From Campylobacter aviculae (lineage in GTDB: Bacteria; Campylobacterota; Campylobacteria; Campylobacterales; Campylobacteraceae), in contig NZ_NXMA01000001.1 of NCBI RefSeq assembly GCF_005406215.1, positions 1 to 64,000 of the forward strand: a stretch of DNA of 64,000 nucleotides. The letters run 5' to 3'. Each line of letters starts with the position of its first letter. Within the stretch, counting starts at the first letter, position 1. Of the stretch, positions 9,476 through 22,641 are shown one piece after another. Below the pieces are notes generated by a model that worked only from the letters and a program-made list of their open reading frames with translations, was not told the origin of the DNA and ran no database searches. Position numbers and translations under genes: made by a program.

Positions 9476-11163
9476 AAAGACTATTTTTCATTTTAAGCAA
9501 AGAGGATAAAAAATTTTTATTTTCTTTGCTTTTTTTTTCTGTTTTAATTTCTTTTATAGAAAGTTTTGCAATCTCTTTAGTGATGCCTTTTATCACTTTA
9601 GCGAGTGATTTTTCTTATTTTGATCGTAATCATTATTTGATAGAAATTAAAAATTATTTAGCTTTGCCAACATTTAAAATCATTGTTTATTTTGGTTTTG
9701 TTTTGATTATTTTTTATGTTTTAAGAGCTCTTTTAAATAGTTATTATTTTCACTTATTGGCTAAATTTTCCAAAGGAAGATATCATAATATTGCCTATAA
9801 AGTTTTTGCAAAATTTTTAAATATTAATTATGAAAATTTTACTCAAAAAAATCAATCTGAAATTTTAAAATCCATCACAGGAGAAGTTTATAATCTAAGC
9901 ACGATGATTTCTTCATTTTTATTGATGATGAGTGAGATTTTTGTTGTGATATTGCTTTATGTTTTAATGCTTTTAATTAATTATAAAATCACTTTATTTT
10001 TAAGTATTTTTATGGTTTTTAATGCATTGATTTTAATTAAAATTTTAAGCCCTATTATCAAAAAAGCAGGGCTTAGACGCGAAGAAGCAATGAAAAATTT
10101 TTTTGAAATTTTAAACACTAATCTAAATAATTTTAAACTCATTAAACTCAAAACCAAGGAAGATGGAATTTTAAATCTTTTTAAAGCTCAAAGCGAAGCT
10201 TTTGCTAAAGCAAATATTACTAATGAAAGCATGAGTGCCATTCCTAGAATTTATTTAGAGGGTGTGGGTTTTTGCATCCTTGTTTTTATCGTGATTTTTT
10301 TGGTTTTAAAAAATGAAAGTGATATTTCTAGCATTTTAGCTACAATTTCCATTTTTGTCTTAGCGCTTTATCGTTTGATGCCAAGTGGAAATCGTATCAT
10401 TACAAGTTATCATGATTTGATTTATTATCGTTCTTCTTTGGATATTATTTATCAAATTTTTAAACAAGAAGAAGAAAATTTAGGCGATGAAGAAATTTCT
10501 TTTAAAAAAGAACTCAGGCTTGAAAATTTAAGTTTTGGTTATAAGGGTAAAAAAAATCTTTTTAATGGTTTAAATTTAGAGATAAAAAAAGGTGAAAAAA
10601 TCGCTTTTATAGGGGAGAGCGGTTGTGGTAAAAGTACTTTAGTGGATATTATTTTAGGGCTTTTAAGTCCAAAAGAAGGAAAGGTTTTGGTTGATGGGGT
10701 GGAATTAAATTCTAAAAACGCTAAAAAATATCGCCAAAAAATAGGTTATATCCCTCAAAATATCTATCTTTTTAATGACAGCATTGCTAAAAATATTAGC
10801 TTTGGAGATGAGATTGATGAAGAAAGACTTTTTAGAGTGATCAAGCAAGCAAATTTGGAACATTTTATCAAGCATCTTCCTGATGGAATTTGGACAAAAG
10901 TTGGAGATGGTGGAAGTAATTTAAGCGGAGGGCAAAAACAACGCATAGCTATTGCTAGAGCTTTGTATTTAGAACCTGAAATTTTAGTTCTTGATGAAGC
11001 AACATCAGCGCTTGATACTAAAAGTGAAGCTAAGATCATGGATGAAATTTATAAAATTTCAAAAGATAAAACAATGATTATCATTGCACATCGTCTTTCT
11101 ACTATAACAAATTGTGATAGTATTTATCGTTTAGAGCATGGTGAGTTGATTAAGGAAGATTAA
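9469..11163 (+). CDS. pglK: N-glycan lipid-linked oligosaccharide flippase (ABC)
   Basis: An ABC exporter half-transporter that flips the undecaprenyl-diphosphate heptasaccharide to the periplasmic side of the inner membrane. Seen: an N-terminal membrane domain (about residues 1-330, several hydrophobic helices) and a C-terminal ATPase with Walker [10 protein letters not shown], signature LSGGQ and Walker [14 protein letters not shown] chose GTG 9469, giving 564 residues as in C. jejuni. An upstream in-frame TTG (9457) would add four residues lying inside gne. It overlaps gne by 7 bases and abuts pglH. Confidence 0.94.
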   Translation: MLKRLFFILSKEDKKFLFSLLFFSVLISFIESFAISLVMPFITLASDFSYFDRNHYLIEIKNYLALPTFKIIVYFGFVLIIFYVLRALLNSYYFHLLAKFSKGRYHNIAYKVFAKFLNINYENFTQKNQSEILKSITGEVYNLSTMISSFLLMMSEIFVVILLYVLMLLINYKITLFLSIFMVFNALILIKILSPIIKKAGLRREEAMKNFFEILNTNLNNFKLIKLKTKEDGILNLFKAQSEAFAKANITNESMSAIPRIYLEGVGFCILVFIVIFLVLKNESDISSILATISIFVLALYRLMPSGNRIITSYHDLIYYRSSLDIIYQIFKQEEENLGDEEISFKKELRLENLSFGYKGKKNLFNGLNLEIKKGEKIAFIGESGCGKSTLVDIILGLLSPKEGKVLVDGVELNSKNAKKYRQKIGYIPQNIYLFNDSIAKNISFGDEIDEERLFRVIKQANLEHFIKHLPDGIWTKVGDGGSNLSGGQKQRIAIARALYLEPEILVLDEATSALDTKSEAKIMDEIYKISKDKTMIIIAHRLSTITNCDSIYRLEHGELIKED

Positions 11164-12240
11164 GTGAGAATTACTTTTATTATAGCGACTTTAAACTCAG
11201 GTGGTGCAGAGCGTGTTTTGGTAACCTTAACAAATGCACTTTGTAAGGAACATGAGGTGAGTATCATAAAATTTCACCAAGGAAATTCTTTTTATCCATT
11301 GGAAAATAATATCAATCTTAAAACCTTGCCAGAGTTTAGATTTGATACGATTTATCATAAAATTGCAAGTCGTTTTAAGAAATTTTTTACATTGAGAAAA
11401 TTTTTAAAACAAACTCCAAGCGATGTATTTATTTCTTTTTTAGATACTACAAATATCGCTTGTATTATCGCTAAAATAGGGCTTAATACCCCACTTATTA
11501 TTAGTGAGCATAGCAATCAAGCTTATTTAAAATCTAAAATTTGGAGATTTTTAAGGCGTTTGACTTATCCTTATTGTGATGCTTTAAGTGTTTTAGGTAG
11601 TAGTGATAAAATTTATTATCAAAAATTTGTCAAAAGGGTTGAACTTTTATTAAACCCTTGTCATTTTAGCAGTGAAATTCCACTTGATTCTTCTTTTGAA
11701 AAAGAAAATTTAGTCCTTTTTGTGGGTCGCTTGGATGCAAATAAAAACCCTATGATGTTTTTAAAAGCAATCGCTAAATTAGATCAAAATATACGAAAAA
11801 ATTATCGTTTTGTAGTAGCGGGTGATGGGGAATTAAGATCTGTGCTTGAAAAAAAAGCCAAAGAAATGCATATCGGGGTGGAATTTTTAGGCAGAGTGGA
11901 AAATGTTAAAGAGCTTTATAAAAAGGCTAAAATACTTTGTCTTTGCTCTTTTGTTGAGGGTTTGCCAACTGTGCTTGTAGAAAGTTTGTATTTTAATGTG
12001 TGCCGAATTTCAACTTTGTATCATGATGGCTCTAAAGATTTGATCGAAGATAATAAAGATGGTATTTTGGTAGAATGTGACAATGAAGAAATGTTGGCAA
12101 AAAAAATTGAATGGGTTTTGCAAAATGAAGATTTTAGATTAAATTTAATACAAAATGCCAAAAAAAGATGTATTAATTTTGATATTAATGAGATAAAAAA
12201 ACAATGGCTAAAATTGATTAAAGAAGTTTCTCATGGCTAA
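11164..12240 (+). CDS. pglH: GalNAc transferase PglH
   Basis: A 358-residue GT4 enzyme. In C. jejuni PglH processively adds the last three alpha-1,4-GalNAc residues to the lipid-linked glycan. Seen: NSGGAERVLVTL near residue 11 and the E-x7-E motif in FVEGLPTVLVES near residue 265. It starts with GTG immediately after the pglK stop. An 8-base overlap with pglI suggests coupled translation. Confidence 0.94.
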   Translation: MRITFIIATLNSGGAERVLVTLTNALCKEHEVSIIKFHQGNSFYPLENNINLKTLPEFRFDTIYHKIASRFKKFFTLRKFLKQTPSDVFISFLDTTNIACIIAKIGLNTPLIISEHSNQAYLKSKIWRFLRRLTYPYCDALSVLGSSDKIYYQKFVKRVELLLNPCHFSSEIPLDSSFEKENLVLFVGRLDANKNPMMFLKAIAKLDQNIRKNYRFVVAGDGELRSVLEKKAKEMHIGVEFLGRVENVKELYKKAKILCLCSFVEGLPTVLVESLYFNVCRISTLYHDGSKDLIEDNKDGILVECDNEEMLAKKIEWVLQNEDFRLNLIQNAKKRCINFDINEIKKQWLKLIKEVSHG

Positions 12241-13162
12241 AATTTCAATCATCGTTCCTACTTTTAAGCGTCCAAATTTACTCAAAAAAGCCATTAAAAG
12301 CATACAGATGCAAAATTATAAAGATTTAGAAATTATCATTAGCGATGATCATTCAGATGATGAAACAAAAGATATAGTGCAAGAAATGCAAAAGCAAGAT
12401 AATCGTATAAAATATGTTTTAAACGATAAATACAAAGCAGGACCTAATGGAAACAAAAATAATGGCTTAGATCATGCTAATGGGGAATTTATAAGCTTTT
12501 TGGATGATGATGACGAGCTTTTGCCTCATGCTTTAGAAATTTTAATGCAAAAAATTGATGAGGGTTATTCTCATGTTATTGGAAATTGTTTTATAGAAAA
12601 AGAAGGAAAACTCACTCAAGAATTTAGCGGAAGAGGCTTAAACAAAGATCAAGAACTTTGTAAGAAAGATTTTTTGATGGGAAAATTTCACGGAGAGTTT
12701 TTTTCTATTTTTAAAAAATCTTTATTAAACAATCAGCGTTTTAATGAAGAATTTTATGGAAATGAAGCAACACTTTGGATACACCTATACAAGGAAAAAA
12801 CTTTTTATATTCATCAAGCCTTTCGAATTTATCGTTTAAATAGAAGCGATAGTGTAACTTTAGCGGCAAGTAAAAATGCTATTAGAGTTTATCTTGGTTA
12901 TTTAGAACTTGCTAGAATTTTAGAAAATGAGTTAGAACAAACTGGCGATGAAGATTATAAAAATATGTGTGCAAGTTATTATAAGATGGCGGCATATTAT
13001 GCAAAACTTGGAGGAAAATTTAAAGAGCTTTATCGTTGTTTATTTAAAAGTTTGAGTATCAAGATAAATACACCTGCTTTAATATTACTCATTTTAAGTA
13101 TAATTCCAAGTAGTATGATTAAAAAATTATCTAAAATACGGACGAGTTTATGCAAAAATTAG
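12233..13162 (+). CDS. pglI: Branching glucosyltransferase PglI
   Basis: A 309-residue GT2 enzyme. PglI adds the single beta-1,3-glucose branch to the hexasaccharide before flipping. Seen: IIVPTFKRP at residues 6-14, ISDDHSDDET around 38-47 and the acidic FLDDDDE near 90 that forms the metal site. Length equals the C. jejuni protein (Cj1128c). Start and stop overlap pglH and pglJ (8 and 13 bases). Confidence 0.94.
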   Translation: MAKISIIVPTFKRPNLLKKAIKSIQMQNYKDLEIIISDDHSDDETKDIVQEMQKQDNRIKYVLNDKYKAGPNGNKNNGLDHANGEFISFLDDDDELLPHALEILMQKIDEGYSHVIGNCFIEKEGKLTQEFSGRGLNKDQELCKKDFLMGKFHGEFFSIFKKSLLNNQRFNEEFYGNEATLWIHLYKEKTFYIHQAFRIYRLNRSDSVTLAASKNAIRVYLGYLELARILENELEQTGDEDYKNMCASYYKMAAYYAKLGGKFKELYRCLFKSLSIKINTPALILLILSIIPSSMIKKLSKIRTSLCKN

Positions 13163-14247
13163 CAATTTTTATTTATTCTTTAGGAAGTGGTGGCGCTGAA
13201 AGAGTTGTGGCAACTTTACTTCCCATGTTAAATCTTAAATTTGAAGTGCATTTGATTTTAATGAATGAGAAAATTTCTTATGAGATACCAAAATGCAATA
13301 TCCATTTTTTAGAACATTCTAAGCCTAGTGAAAATGCGATTTTAAAATTTATTAAACTTCCATTTTTGGCTTTAAAATATAAAAAAATGTGTAAAAAACT
13401 AAATATAAACACCGAATTTGTATTCTTAAATCGTCCAAATTATATAGCTTTAATGGCAAGAATTTTTGGCAATAAAACCCGCCTCGTTATTAATGAATGC
13501 ACCACTCCAAGCGTAATGTATAAAAAAAAGAATTTTAATTCTTGGGCGAATAAATTTTTGATTTCTTGTTTGTATCCTAAGGCGGATTTGATTTTACCAA
13601 ATTCTAAAGGAAATTTAGAAGATCTAGTTCAAAATTTTAAAATCCAAAAAGAACAATGTAAAATTTTATATAACGCTATAGATTTAGAAAATATAGAAAA
13701 AAAATCTCAAGAGGAAATTGCTTTAAAAGATAAATTTATTTTAAGCGTTGGGAGATTGGATGCAGGGAAAAATCACGCTTTGCTTATCCGTGCTTATGCA
13801 AGACTTAAAACAAATTTAAAGCTTGTTATTTTAGGCGAGGGAATTTTAAAAAATGAATTAGAAAATTTGATACAAGGACTTGACTTGGAAAATCAAGTCT
13901 TACTTTTAGGTTTTGATAATAATCCTTATAAATATATGAGCAAATGCGAATTTTTTGCGTTTGCTTCGGTATTTGAAGGCTTTTCTAATGTTTTAATCGA
14001 AAGTTTAGCTTGTGGGTGTGCTGTGGTATGTACCGATCATAAAAGTGGAGCTAAAGAGCTTTTTGGGAATGATGAGTTTGGTTTGTTGGTAGAAGTAAAT
14101 AATGAAAATTCTATGTTTAATGGTTTAAAAACAATGCTTGAAGATAAAAATTTAAGACAAGCTTATAAAAATAAGGCCAAAAATAGAGCACTTGATTTTG
14201 ATAAAGTTAAGATTGCACGTAATGCTTTAGAATATTTAATAGGATAG
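13150..14247 (+). CDS. pglJ: GalNAc transferase PglJ
   Basis: A 365-residue GT4 enzyme that adds the second GalNAc (alpha-1,4) to the undecaprenyl-linked glycan. Seen: YSLGSGGAERVVATL near residue 9 and the E-x7-E region FEGFSNVLIESLACG near residue 275. Length matches C. jejuni PglJ. It starts inside pglI and is followed after 3 bases by pglB. Confidence 0.94.
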   Translation: MQKLAIFIYSLGSGGAERVVATLLPMLNLKFEVHLILMNEKISYEIPKCNIHFLEHSKPSENAILKFIKLPFLALKYKKMCKKLNINTEFVFLNRPNYIALMARIFGNKTRLVINECTTPSVMYKKKNFNSWANKFLISCLYPKADLILPNSKGNLEDLVQNFKIQKEQCKILYNAIDLENIEKKSQEEIALKDKFILSVGRLDAGKNHALLIRAYARLKTNLKLVILGEGILKNELENLIQGLDLENQVLLLGFDNNPYKYMSKCEFFAFASVFEGFSNVLIESLACGCAVVCTDHKSGAKELFGNDEFGLLVEVNNENSMFNGLKTMLEDKNLRQAYKNKAKNRALDFDKVKIARNALEYLIG

Positions 14248-14250
14248 TGT

Positions 14251-16395
14251 ATGTTTAAAAAAGAATATTTTAAAAACCCTTATACAATTTTATTTTTAAT
14301 GATTTTAACTGCTTATATTTTTAGTGTTGTATGTAGATTTTATTGGATTTTTTGGGCGAGTCAATTTAACGAGTATTTTTTTAACGATCAGCTTATGATC
14401 ACTTCAAACGACGGCTATGCTTTTGCTGAGGGTGCAAGAGATATGATAGCAGGTTTTCATCAACCTAATGATTTATCATATTATGATGCTCCTTTATCTA
14501 CGCTTACTTATTGGATTTATAAATTTAGCCCTTTTAGTTTTGAAAGCGTTATTTTATATATGAGCGTTTTTTTATCTTCCTTGATCACTATACCACTTGT
14601 TTTAATTGCCAATGAATATAAAAGTCCTTTGGCTGGTTTTATAGCAGCATTATTAGCAAGTATAGCTAATAGTTATTATAATAGAACTATGGCGGGATAT
14701 TATGATACAGATATGCTCGTTATTGTTTTACCGCTTTTTATTTTGTTTTTTATGATACGACTTAATTTAAGAAAAGATTTATTATCGTTAATTCTTTTAC
14801 CTTTTTTTGTGATGGTTTATCTTTGGTGGTATCCTTCAAGCTATACCTTAAATGTTGCTTTGATAGGATTTTTTCTGCTTTATACTTTAGTTTTTCATAA
14901 AAAAGAAACTATTTTTTATATAGGTGTTATTTTAATGCTTATAACTCTTTCTAATATTGCATGGTTTTATCAAAGTGCCATTGTAGTTTTATTATTTTGT
15001 TTTTATGTGTTTAAAAATGAGTATTTCAAGTTGAAATTTTTAATTGTTTTGGGAATGATAACTTTGATTTTTTTGATTTTAAGCGGTGGAATTGATCCTA
15101 TACTTTATCAGCTTAAATTTTATATTTTTAGAACAGATGAGAGTTCAAGTTTGACGCAAGGTTTTGTTTATTTTAATGTTAATCAAACCATACAAGAAGT
15201 CGAAAGCATTGATTTAAGTGTTTTTATGAAAAGAATCAGTTCTAGCGAGATTGTATTTTTTGTTTCTATTATAGGTTTTATTTGGCTTATAATGAAACAT
15301 AAAAGCATAATTTTAACTTTACCAATGCTTTTTCTAGGTTTTTTGGCCTTAAAAGGGGGGCTTCGTTTTACTATTTATGCTGTACCTATTTTGGCTCTTG
15401 GATTTGGTTTTTTGATTTATTTTCTAAGAGAGATTAATTTAAAAAAATATAATTTAAAAGCAGTGAATATTATTGTTATTTTGTTTGTTTTCTTGTCTTT
15501 AATTCCAGCTTTTTTTCATATTTATATCTATAGAGCACCAACGGTTTTTTCTCAAAATGAAGCTTCGCTATTGAACAAATTAAAATCAATTGCTGGTAGA
15601 GAAGACTATGTTGTAACTTGGTGGGATTATGGTTATCCTATTCGTTATTATAGCGATGTTAAAACCTTAGTAGATGGTGGAAAACATTTAGGAAAAGATA
15701 ACTTCTTCCCTTCTTTTGTTTTAAGTAAAGATCAAAGATCAGCTGCAAATATGGCAAGATTAAGTGTGGAATATACGGAAAAAAGTTTTTATGCTCCTAG
15801 CAATAGTCTGTTAAGAAAAGATATTTTACAGGCGATGATGAGAGATTATAATGAAAGCAATGTCGATTTATTCTTAGATTCTTTATCTAGATCTGATTTT
15901 AAAATAGATACACCTAAAACCCGAGATATCTATATTTATATGCCTGCTAGAATGTCTTTTATTTTTTCAACGATCGCTAGTTTTTCTTTAATCAATCTCG
16001 ATACTGGAAAATTTAATCAACCTTTTGTTTTTAGTGCAGCTTATCCTTTAAGCAATGATAATGGAGAAATTATATTAAGCAATGGAGTTTCTTTAAGTGA
16101 TGATTTTAGAAGTTTGAAATTTGATAATGATGTTTCAGCAGATATTCATACTTTTATTGAGTTAAATTCAATACAACAAGATGATTATAAAATGATCCCA
16201 ATTAACGAAAATGGACAATATTATCTTTTTTATATCAAAAATAGTTCTATTCCATACATACAATTTATATTGATGGATAAGACTATGTTTAACAGTGCTT
16301 TTGTGCAAATGTTCTTTTTGGGAAATTATGATAAGAATTTATTTGATTTGGTGATTAACACTCAAGACGCTAAAGTTTTCAAACTAAAAATTTAA
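14251..16395 (+). CDS. pglB: Oligosaccharyltransferase PglB
   Basis: The central enzyme of N-glycosylation (STT3 family, 714 residues). It transfers the heptasaccharide from undecaprenyl diphosphate to Asn in D/E-X-N-X-S/T sequons in the periplasm. Seen: about 13 hydrophobic segments in the first ~430 residues, Asp54 in the first loop, WWDYG at residues 457-461 (sequon binding, same numbering as C. jejuni) and an M-x-x-I motif (MSFI) in the periplasmic domain. All key motifs appear intact. It lies between pglJ and pglA with short gaps. A run of six G at 15355-15360 is inside the gene. Confidence 0.96.
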   Translation: MFKKEYFKNPYTILFLMILTAYIFSVVCRFYWIFWASQFNEYFFNDQLMITSNDGYAFAEGARDMIAGFHQPNDLSYYDAPLSTLTYWIYKFSPFSFESVILYMSVFLSSLITIPLVLIANEYKSPLAGFIAALLASIANSYYNRTMAGYYDTDMLVIVLPLFILFFMIRLNLRKDLLSLILLPFFVMVYLWWYPSSYTLNVALIGFFLLYTLVFHKKETIFYIGVILMLITLSNIAWFYQSAIVVLLFCFYVFKNEYFKLKFLIVLGMITLIFLILSGGIDPILYQLKFYIFRTDESSSLTQGFVYFNVNQTIQEVESIDLSVFMKRISSSEIVFFVSIIGFIWLIMKHKSIILTLPMLFLGFLALKGGLRFTIYAVPILALGFGFLIYFLREINLKKYNLKAVNIIVILFVFLSLIPAFFHIYIYRAPTVFSQNEASLLNKLKSIAGREDYVVTWWDYGYPIRYYSDVKTLVDGGKHLGKDNFFPSFVLSKDQRSAANMARLSVEYTEKSFYAPSNSLLRKDILQAMMRDYNESNVDLFLDSLSRSDFKIDTPKTRDIYIYMPARMSFIFSTIASFSLINLDTGKFNQPFVFSAAYPLSNDNGEIILSNGVSLSDDFRSLKFDNDVSADIHTFIELNSIQQDDYKMIPINENGQYYLFYIKNSSIPYIQFILMDKTMFNSAFVQMFFLGNYDKNLFDLVINTQDAKVFKLKI

Positions 16396-16409
16396 AAGGT
16401 TCCATATAG

Positions 16410-17540
16410 ATGAAAATCGGTTTCTTATCTCACGCAGGAGCAAGTATATATCATTTTAGAATGCCAATTATTAAAGCTTTAAAAAAACAAGGCCATGAGA
16501 TTTTTATCATAGTTCCAAAAGATGAATACGCGCAAAAACTTCAAGAGTTGGATTTAAATCTTGTTGTTTATGATTTTTCAAGATCTAGTTTAAATCCTTT
16601 CGTGGTTTTTAAAAATTTCTTTCATTTGAAAAAGGTATTAAAAAATTTAAATTTAGATCTTATTCAATGTGCTGCGCACAAAAGCAATACTTTTGGAATT
16701 ATAGCTGCTAAATTAGCCAAAATTAAATATATTTTTGGCTTAGTGGAAGGCCTTGGTTCTTTTTATATTGATGATAATTTTAAAAGTAAGATGATAAGAT
16801 GGAATATTAATTTATTGTATAAAATTTCTTTTAAGCTTGCTAATGGCTTTATCTTTGTAAATGAGAGTAACGCTTTATTTATGAGAAATTTAGGACTTAA
16901 GAAAGAAAAAATTTTTATCATTAAATCAGTTGGCATTAATCTTAAAAAATTTTTCCCTATAAAAATCAATCACGAGTCAAAAAGAATTTTTTGGAAGAAT
17001 TTTGATATTGATGAAAAACCCGTCGTTTTAATGATAGCAAGGGCTTTATGGCATAAAGGAATTAAAGAATTTTATGAGAGTGCAAGATTGTTAAAAGAAC
17101 AAGCCAATTTTATTTTAGTAGGTGGAAGAGATGATAATCCTTCTTGTGCGAGTTTGGATTTTTTAAATTCGGGTTGTGTGCATTATTTGGGTTCTAGAAA
17201 TGATATAGTGGAATTATTGCAAAATTGTGATATTTTTGTGTTACCAAGCTATAAGGAAGGGTTTCCTGTGAGTGTTTTAGAGGCTAAAGCTTGTGGAAAA
17301 GCTATTGTAGTGAGTGATTGTGAAGGATGTGTGGAGGCAATTTCAAATGCTTATGATGGACTTTGGTTTCAAACAGGAGATGCTAAAGATTTAAGTGATA
17401 AAATCGAACTTTTATTGAGCGATGAAAAATTAAGGGATAATTTAGGCGCAAATGCAGCCAAGGATGCTTTAAAATATGATGAAAATATCATAGCACAGCA
17501 TTATTTGGAAATTTATAAAAGGGTAATTAGTAATGTATAA
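16410..17540 (+). CDS. pglA: GalNAc transferase PglA
   Basis: A 376-residue GT4 enzyme that adds the first GalNAc (alpha-1,3) onto undecaprenyl-PP-diNAcBac. Seen: the N-terminal [19 protein letters not shown] acceptor-side segment, a donor-side Rossmann domain ([13 protein letters not shown]) and E-x7-E in [16 protein letters not shown] near residue 287. Same length as C. jejuni PglA. An 8-base overlap with pglC. Confidence 0.95.
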   Translation: MKIGFLSHAGASIYHFRMPIIKALKKQGHEIFIIVPKDEYAQKLQELDLNLVVYDFSRSSLNPFVVFKNFFHLKKVLKNLNLDLIQCAAHKSNTFGIIAAKLAKIKYIFGLVEGLGSFYIDDNFKSKMIRWNINLLYKISFKLANGFIFVNESNALFMRNLGLKKEKIFIIKSVGINLKKFFPIKINHESKRIFWKNFDIDEKPVVLMIARALWHKGIKEFYESARLLKEQANFILVGGRDDNPSCASLDFLNSGCVHYLGSRNDIVELLQNCDIFVLPSYKEGFPVSVLEAKACGKAIVVSDCEGCVEAISNAYDGLWFQTGDAKDLSDKIELLLSDEKLRDNLGANAAKDALKYDENIIAQHYLEIYKRVISNV

Positions 17541-18135
17541 TCATTTTTTTAAGAGAATTTTTGATTTTTGCTTAGCTTTATTTTTGCTTGTATTATTTTC
17601 TCCAATTATTCTTATAACAGCTTTGCTTTTAAAACTAACTCAAGGAAGTGTTATTTTTACTCAAGATAGACCAGGTTTAAATGAAAAAATTTTTAAAATT
17701 TATAAATTTAAAACAATGAGCGATGAAAGAGATGAAAATGGAGAACTTTTGCCAGATGAAAAGCGTTTAAAGGCTTTTGGAAAACTTGTAAGATCTTTAA
17801 GTTTGGATGAGCTTTTACAGCTTTTTAATGTTTTAAAAGGTGATATGAGTTTTGTTGGGCCTCGTCCTTTATTAGTGGAGTATTTGCCTCTTTATAATGA
17901 AAAACAAAAATTGCGTCACAGTGTGCGTCCCGGTATTACAGGATGGGCACAAGTAAATGGTAGAAACGCTATTTCTTGGGAAAAGAAATTCGAGCTTGAT
18001 GTTTATTATGTAGAGAATCTTTGTTTTTTATTTGATTTAAAGATTATGTTTTTAACCGCTTTAAAAGTTTTAAAAAGAAGCGGAGTGAGCAAAGAAGGAC
18101 ACGTTACTACAGAGAAATTCAATGGCAAAAACTGA
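17533..18135 (+). CDS. pglC: Phosphoglycosyl transferase PglC
   Basis: A 200-residue monotopic phosphoglycosyl transferase. It transfers phospho-diNAcBac from UDP-diNAcBac to undecaprenyl phosphate, the first membrane step of N-glycan assembly. Seen: a single hydrophobic N-terminal re-entrant helix (about residues 11-36), the catalytic Asp-Glu pair at residues 92-93 in SLDELLQL, and the VGPRPLL and [12 protein letters not shown] blocks of the family. It overlaps pglA and pglD. Confidence 0.95.
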   Translation: MYNHFFKRIFDFCLALFLLVLFSPIILITALLLKLTQGSVIFTQDRPGLNEKIFKIYKFKTMSDERDENGELLPDEKRLKAFGKLVRSLSLDELLQLFNVLKGDMSFVGPRPLLVEYLPLYNEKQKLRHSVRPGITGWAQVNGRNAISWEKKFELDVYYVENLCFLFDLKIMFLTALKVLKRSGVSKEGHVTTEKFNGKN

Positions 18136-18709
18136 AAAAATTTACATTTATGGCACGGGTGGGCATGGATTAGTTTGTGAAGATGTCGCTTTGAGTTTAG
18201 GTTATAAAGAATGCATTTTTTTAGATGATTTCAAAGCAAAGCCTTTTGATCCAAATTTAGAAAAATATGATTTTTTTATCGCCATAGGGAATAATCAATT
18301 AAGAAAAGATTTTTTTGAAAAAGTTTCTCAAAGTGGTTTTAAAATAGTCAATCTCATTCATCCAAGTGCGATCATTAGCCCTAGTGCTTCTATAAAAGAA
18401 GATGCTGGAATTTTAATCATGCCTTATGTTGTAGTAAATGCAAGGGTAAAAATTTCAAAAGGGGTTATTTTAAATACCTCAAGTGTAATCGAACATGAGT
18501 GCGAAATTGGAGAATTTTCACATATTAGCGTTGGAGCTAAGTGTGCGGGCAATGTAAAAATAGGAAAAAATTGTCTTTTGGGAATTAATTCTTGTATTTT
18601 GCCAAATTTAAGCTTAGCTGATGATAGTATTTTAGGTGGAGGATCAACTTTGATTAAAAGTCAAAATGAAAAAGGTGTTTTTGTAGGAGTGCCTGCAAGA
18701 AGGATATAG
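18122..18709 (+). CDS. pglD: UDP-4-amino-sugar N-acetyltransferase PglD
   Basis: A 195-residue acetyl-CoA-dependent enzyme making UDP-diNAcBac from the PglE product. Seen: an N-terminal Rossmann-like part (YIYGTGGHG) and a C-terminal left-handed beta-helix with repeating hexapeptides. The catalytic base His125 in VIEHEC is at the same number as in C. jejuni. It overlaps pglC by 14 bases and ends the first part of the pgl run; a 654-base gap follows. Confidence 0.95.
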   Translation: MAKTEKIYIYGTGGHGLVCEDVALSLGYKECIFLDDFKAKPFDPNLEKYDFFIAIGNNQLRKDFFEKVSQSGFKIVNLIHPSAIISPSASIKEDAGILIMPYVVVNARVKISKGVILNTSSVIEHECEIGEFSHISVGAKCAGNVKIGKNCLLGINSCILPNLSLADDSILGGGSTLIKSQNEKGVFVGVPARRI

Positions 18710-20524
<1,815 letters not shown>

Positions 20525-20525
20525 T

Positions 20526-22295
20526 ATGGATTTTTATAAAAGTAGAAGATTAATCTTTTTTTTATGTTTTGATATTGTTTTATTTTCTCTTTCTATATTT
20601 TTAGCTTTTTCTTTGCGTTTTAGTGGAGATATTGCAAATATTTTCTATCAAGGTATGTTTAAAGCAGGCATTATTTTAATTTTTTTAAAAATAGCTTTTT
20701 TATTTATTTTTAGAATTTATAAGGTTGCTTGGAGATTTTTTTCTTTAAACGAAGCTAGAAAAATTTTCTTTGCTTTAGTTTTGGCTGAATTTTGTTTTTT
20801 GATTATTTTTTATTTTTTTAGTGATTTTTTCAATCCTTTTCCAAGAAGTGCAATAGGGATTGATTTTGTTATATCTTATATGTTTATAGGAACTTTAAGA
20901 ATCAGTAAAAGAATGCTTGTAGATTTTAAATCTTCTAAAGCCCAGCAGGAAAATCCTTGTATTGTCATAGGAGCAACTTCTAAGGCTTTACACTTATTAA
21001 AGGGTGCAAGAGAAGGAAGTTTAGGATTTTATCCTGTTGGGGTGATCGATGAGAGAAAAGAGCTTATAGGGACTTATTGTGACAAATTTATCGTTCAAGA
21101 TAAAAGCAAAATTAAAGAATATGTTCAAGATGGTATTAAAACAGCTATTATTGCATTGAAACTAGAGCAAGAATCCTTAAAAAAGCTTTTTGAAGAATTA
21201 ATAGACTATGGCATTATAGATGTTAAAATATTTTCTTTTACCCAAAATAAAACTAGAGATATCAGCATAGAAGATCTTTTAGCTAGAAAGCCAAAAGATT
21301 TAGATGATGGAGCTGTAGCGGCATTTTTAAAAGATAAGGTTGTTTTGGTAAGTGGAGCAGGTGGCACTATAGGAAGTGAGCTTTGCAAACAATGCATTAA
21401 ATTTGGTGCAAAACATCTTATAATGCTTGATCATAGCGAATTTAATCTTTATAAAATCAATGAGGAATTGCAAAATTTCAAAGAAAAAATCACTCCTTTG
21501 ATGATGAGTATTTTAGATCAAGATTCTCTTGATAAAGCATTAAAAACATATCAACCTGAATTGATTTTACACGCTGCTGCTTATAAACATGTCCCACTTT
21601 GCGAGCAAAATCCTTATGCTGCTGTGATTAATAATATAGTAGGGACAAAAATTTTAACCGATTGTGCTAAAGCCAATGGTGTTAAGAAATTTGTAATGAT
21701 TAGCACGGATAAAGCTGTGCGTCCAACAAGTGTCATGGGATGCACTAAAAGAGTTTGTGAGCTTTATACACTAAGTTCTTCGAGTTCTGATTTTGAAGTT
21801 GCTTGTGTGCGCTTTGGTAATGTATTAGGATCAAGTGGAAGTGTGATTCCTAAATTTAAAGCTCAAATTGAAAATGGAGAAGCGCTAACCTTAACACATC
21901 CTGATATCGTGCGTTATTTTATGCTTGTAAATGAAGCTGTGCAACTTGTTTTGCAGGCTGGGGCTATTGCAAAAGGTGGAGAACTTTTTGTGCTTGATAT
22001 GGGAAAACCTGTTAAGATTATGGATTTAGCTAAAAAAATGCTTTTGCTTTCAAATCGTCCTGACTTGGAAATTAAAATCGTAGGACTTAGAAAAGGAGAA
22101 AAGCTTTTTGAAGAACTTTTAATCGATGAAAATGACGCTAAAACAAAGTATGAAAGTATTTTTGTAGTAAAGAATGAAAAAGTTGATTTAAATGTTTTAA
22201 ATTCTCAAATTGAGAAACTTAAGCAGAATAAAGATGTAATTAGCCTTTTAAAAGAGATAGTGCCTGAATTTAAACATAATGCCGGAGGTAATTAA
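20526..22295 (+). CDS. pglF: UDP-GlcNAc 4,6-dehydratase PglF
   Basis: A 589-residue membrane-anchored SDR enzyme for the first committed step to diNAcBac. Seen: four hydrophobic N-terminal segments (about residues 8-125), a Rossmann domain with [10 protein letters not shown] near residue 280 and the active-site [13 protein letters not shown] near 394, where Met replaces the usual SDR Tyr and the Asp-Lys pair is kept, as in C. jejuni PglF. In C. jejuni pglG follows; here 346 bases of non-coding DNA and cheY follow instead. Confidence 0.95.
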   Translation: MDFYKSRRLIFFLCFDIVLFSLSIFLAFSLRFSGDIANIFYQGMFKAGIILIFLKIAFLFIFRIYKVAWRFFSLNEARKIFFALVLAEFCFLIIFYFFSDFFNPFPRSAIGIDFVISYMFIGTLRISKRMLVDFKSSKAQQENPCIVIGATSKALHLLKGAREGSLGFYPVGVIDERKELIGTYCDKFIVQDKSKIKEYVQDGIKTAIIALKLEQESLKKLFEELIDYGIIDVKIFSFTQNKTRDISIEDLLARKPKDLDDGAVAAFLKDKVVLVSGAGGTIGSELCKQCIKFGAKHLIMLDHSEFNLYKINEELQNFKEKITPLMMSILDQDSLDKALKTYQPELILHAAAYKHVPLCEQNPYAAVINNIVGTKILTDCAKANGVKKFVMISTDKAVRPTSVMGCTKRVCELYTLSSSSSDFEVACVRFGNVLGSSGSVIPKFKAQIENGEALTLTHPDIVRYFMLVNEAVQLVLQAGAIAKGGELFVLDMGKPVKIMDLAKKMLLLSNRPDLEIKIVGLRKGEKLFEELLIDENDAKTKYESIFVVKNEKVDLNVLNSQIEKLKQNKDVISLLKEIVPEFKHNAGGN

Positions 22296-22641
22296 TACAA
22301 TTTTATTGAAAATTATTTTAATATAAAATTATAGTTTTTAATGATTGGATCGTAAAACGAATAAAATTAAATTTGAGTTTAGTGGGTTTATTCTAAATGA
22401 AATTAAGATTTAGAATTTTAGATAGAAAATTTAAAGTAAAAATCGAATTATGAGATTTTTTACTTTAAATGGTTATAATTATATTATATTTTGTTTTGTG
22501 GTATAATTTTAATCGATATATTTTTATTTATTTAGTAGCAAAATATAAGAATAATTAAGGAAAAAATGTTATAATTACTTTTTACAATTTAAACAAATTA
22601 AAAAATTGATAGCAAAATAAAAAATTTTGAAAGGACAAATT
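22296..22641 (+). promoter_or_regulatory. Intergenic region with candidate cheY promoters
   Basis: A very AT-rich gap between pglF and cheY. It contains TATAAT at 22502-22507 (GGTATAATTTT) and at 22570-22575 (GTTATAATTAC), either of which could drive cheY. No open frame of note and no trace of pglG (about 300 codons in C. jejuni). Confidence 0.45.

Noticed and set aside
15355-15360. Run of six G in pglB, a possible phase-variation tract
   Set aside because: Six is below the length (about eight or more) usually needed for slippage in Campylobacter; it codes for conserved Gly-Gly and the frame is intact.
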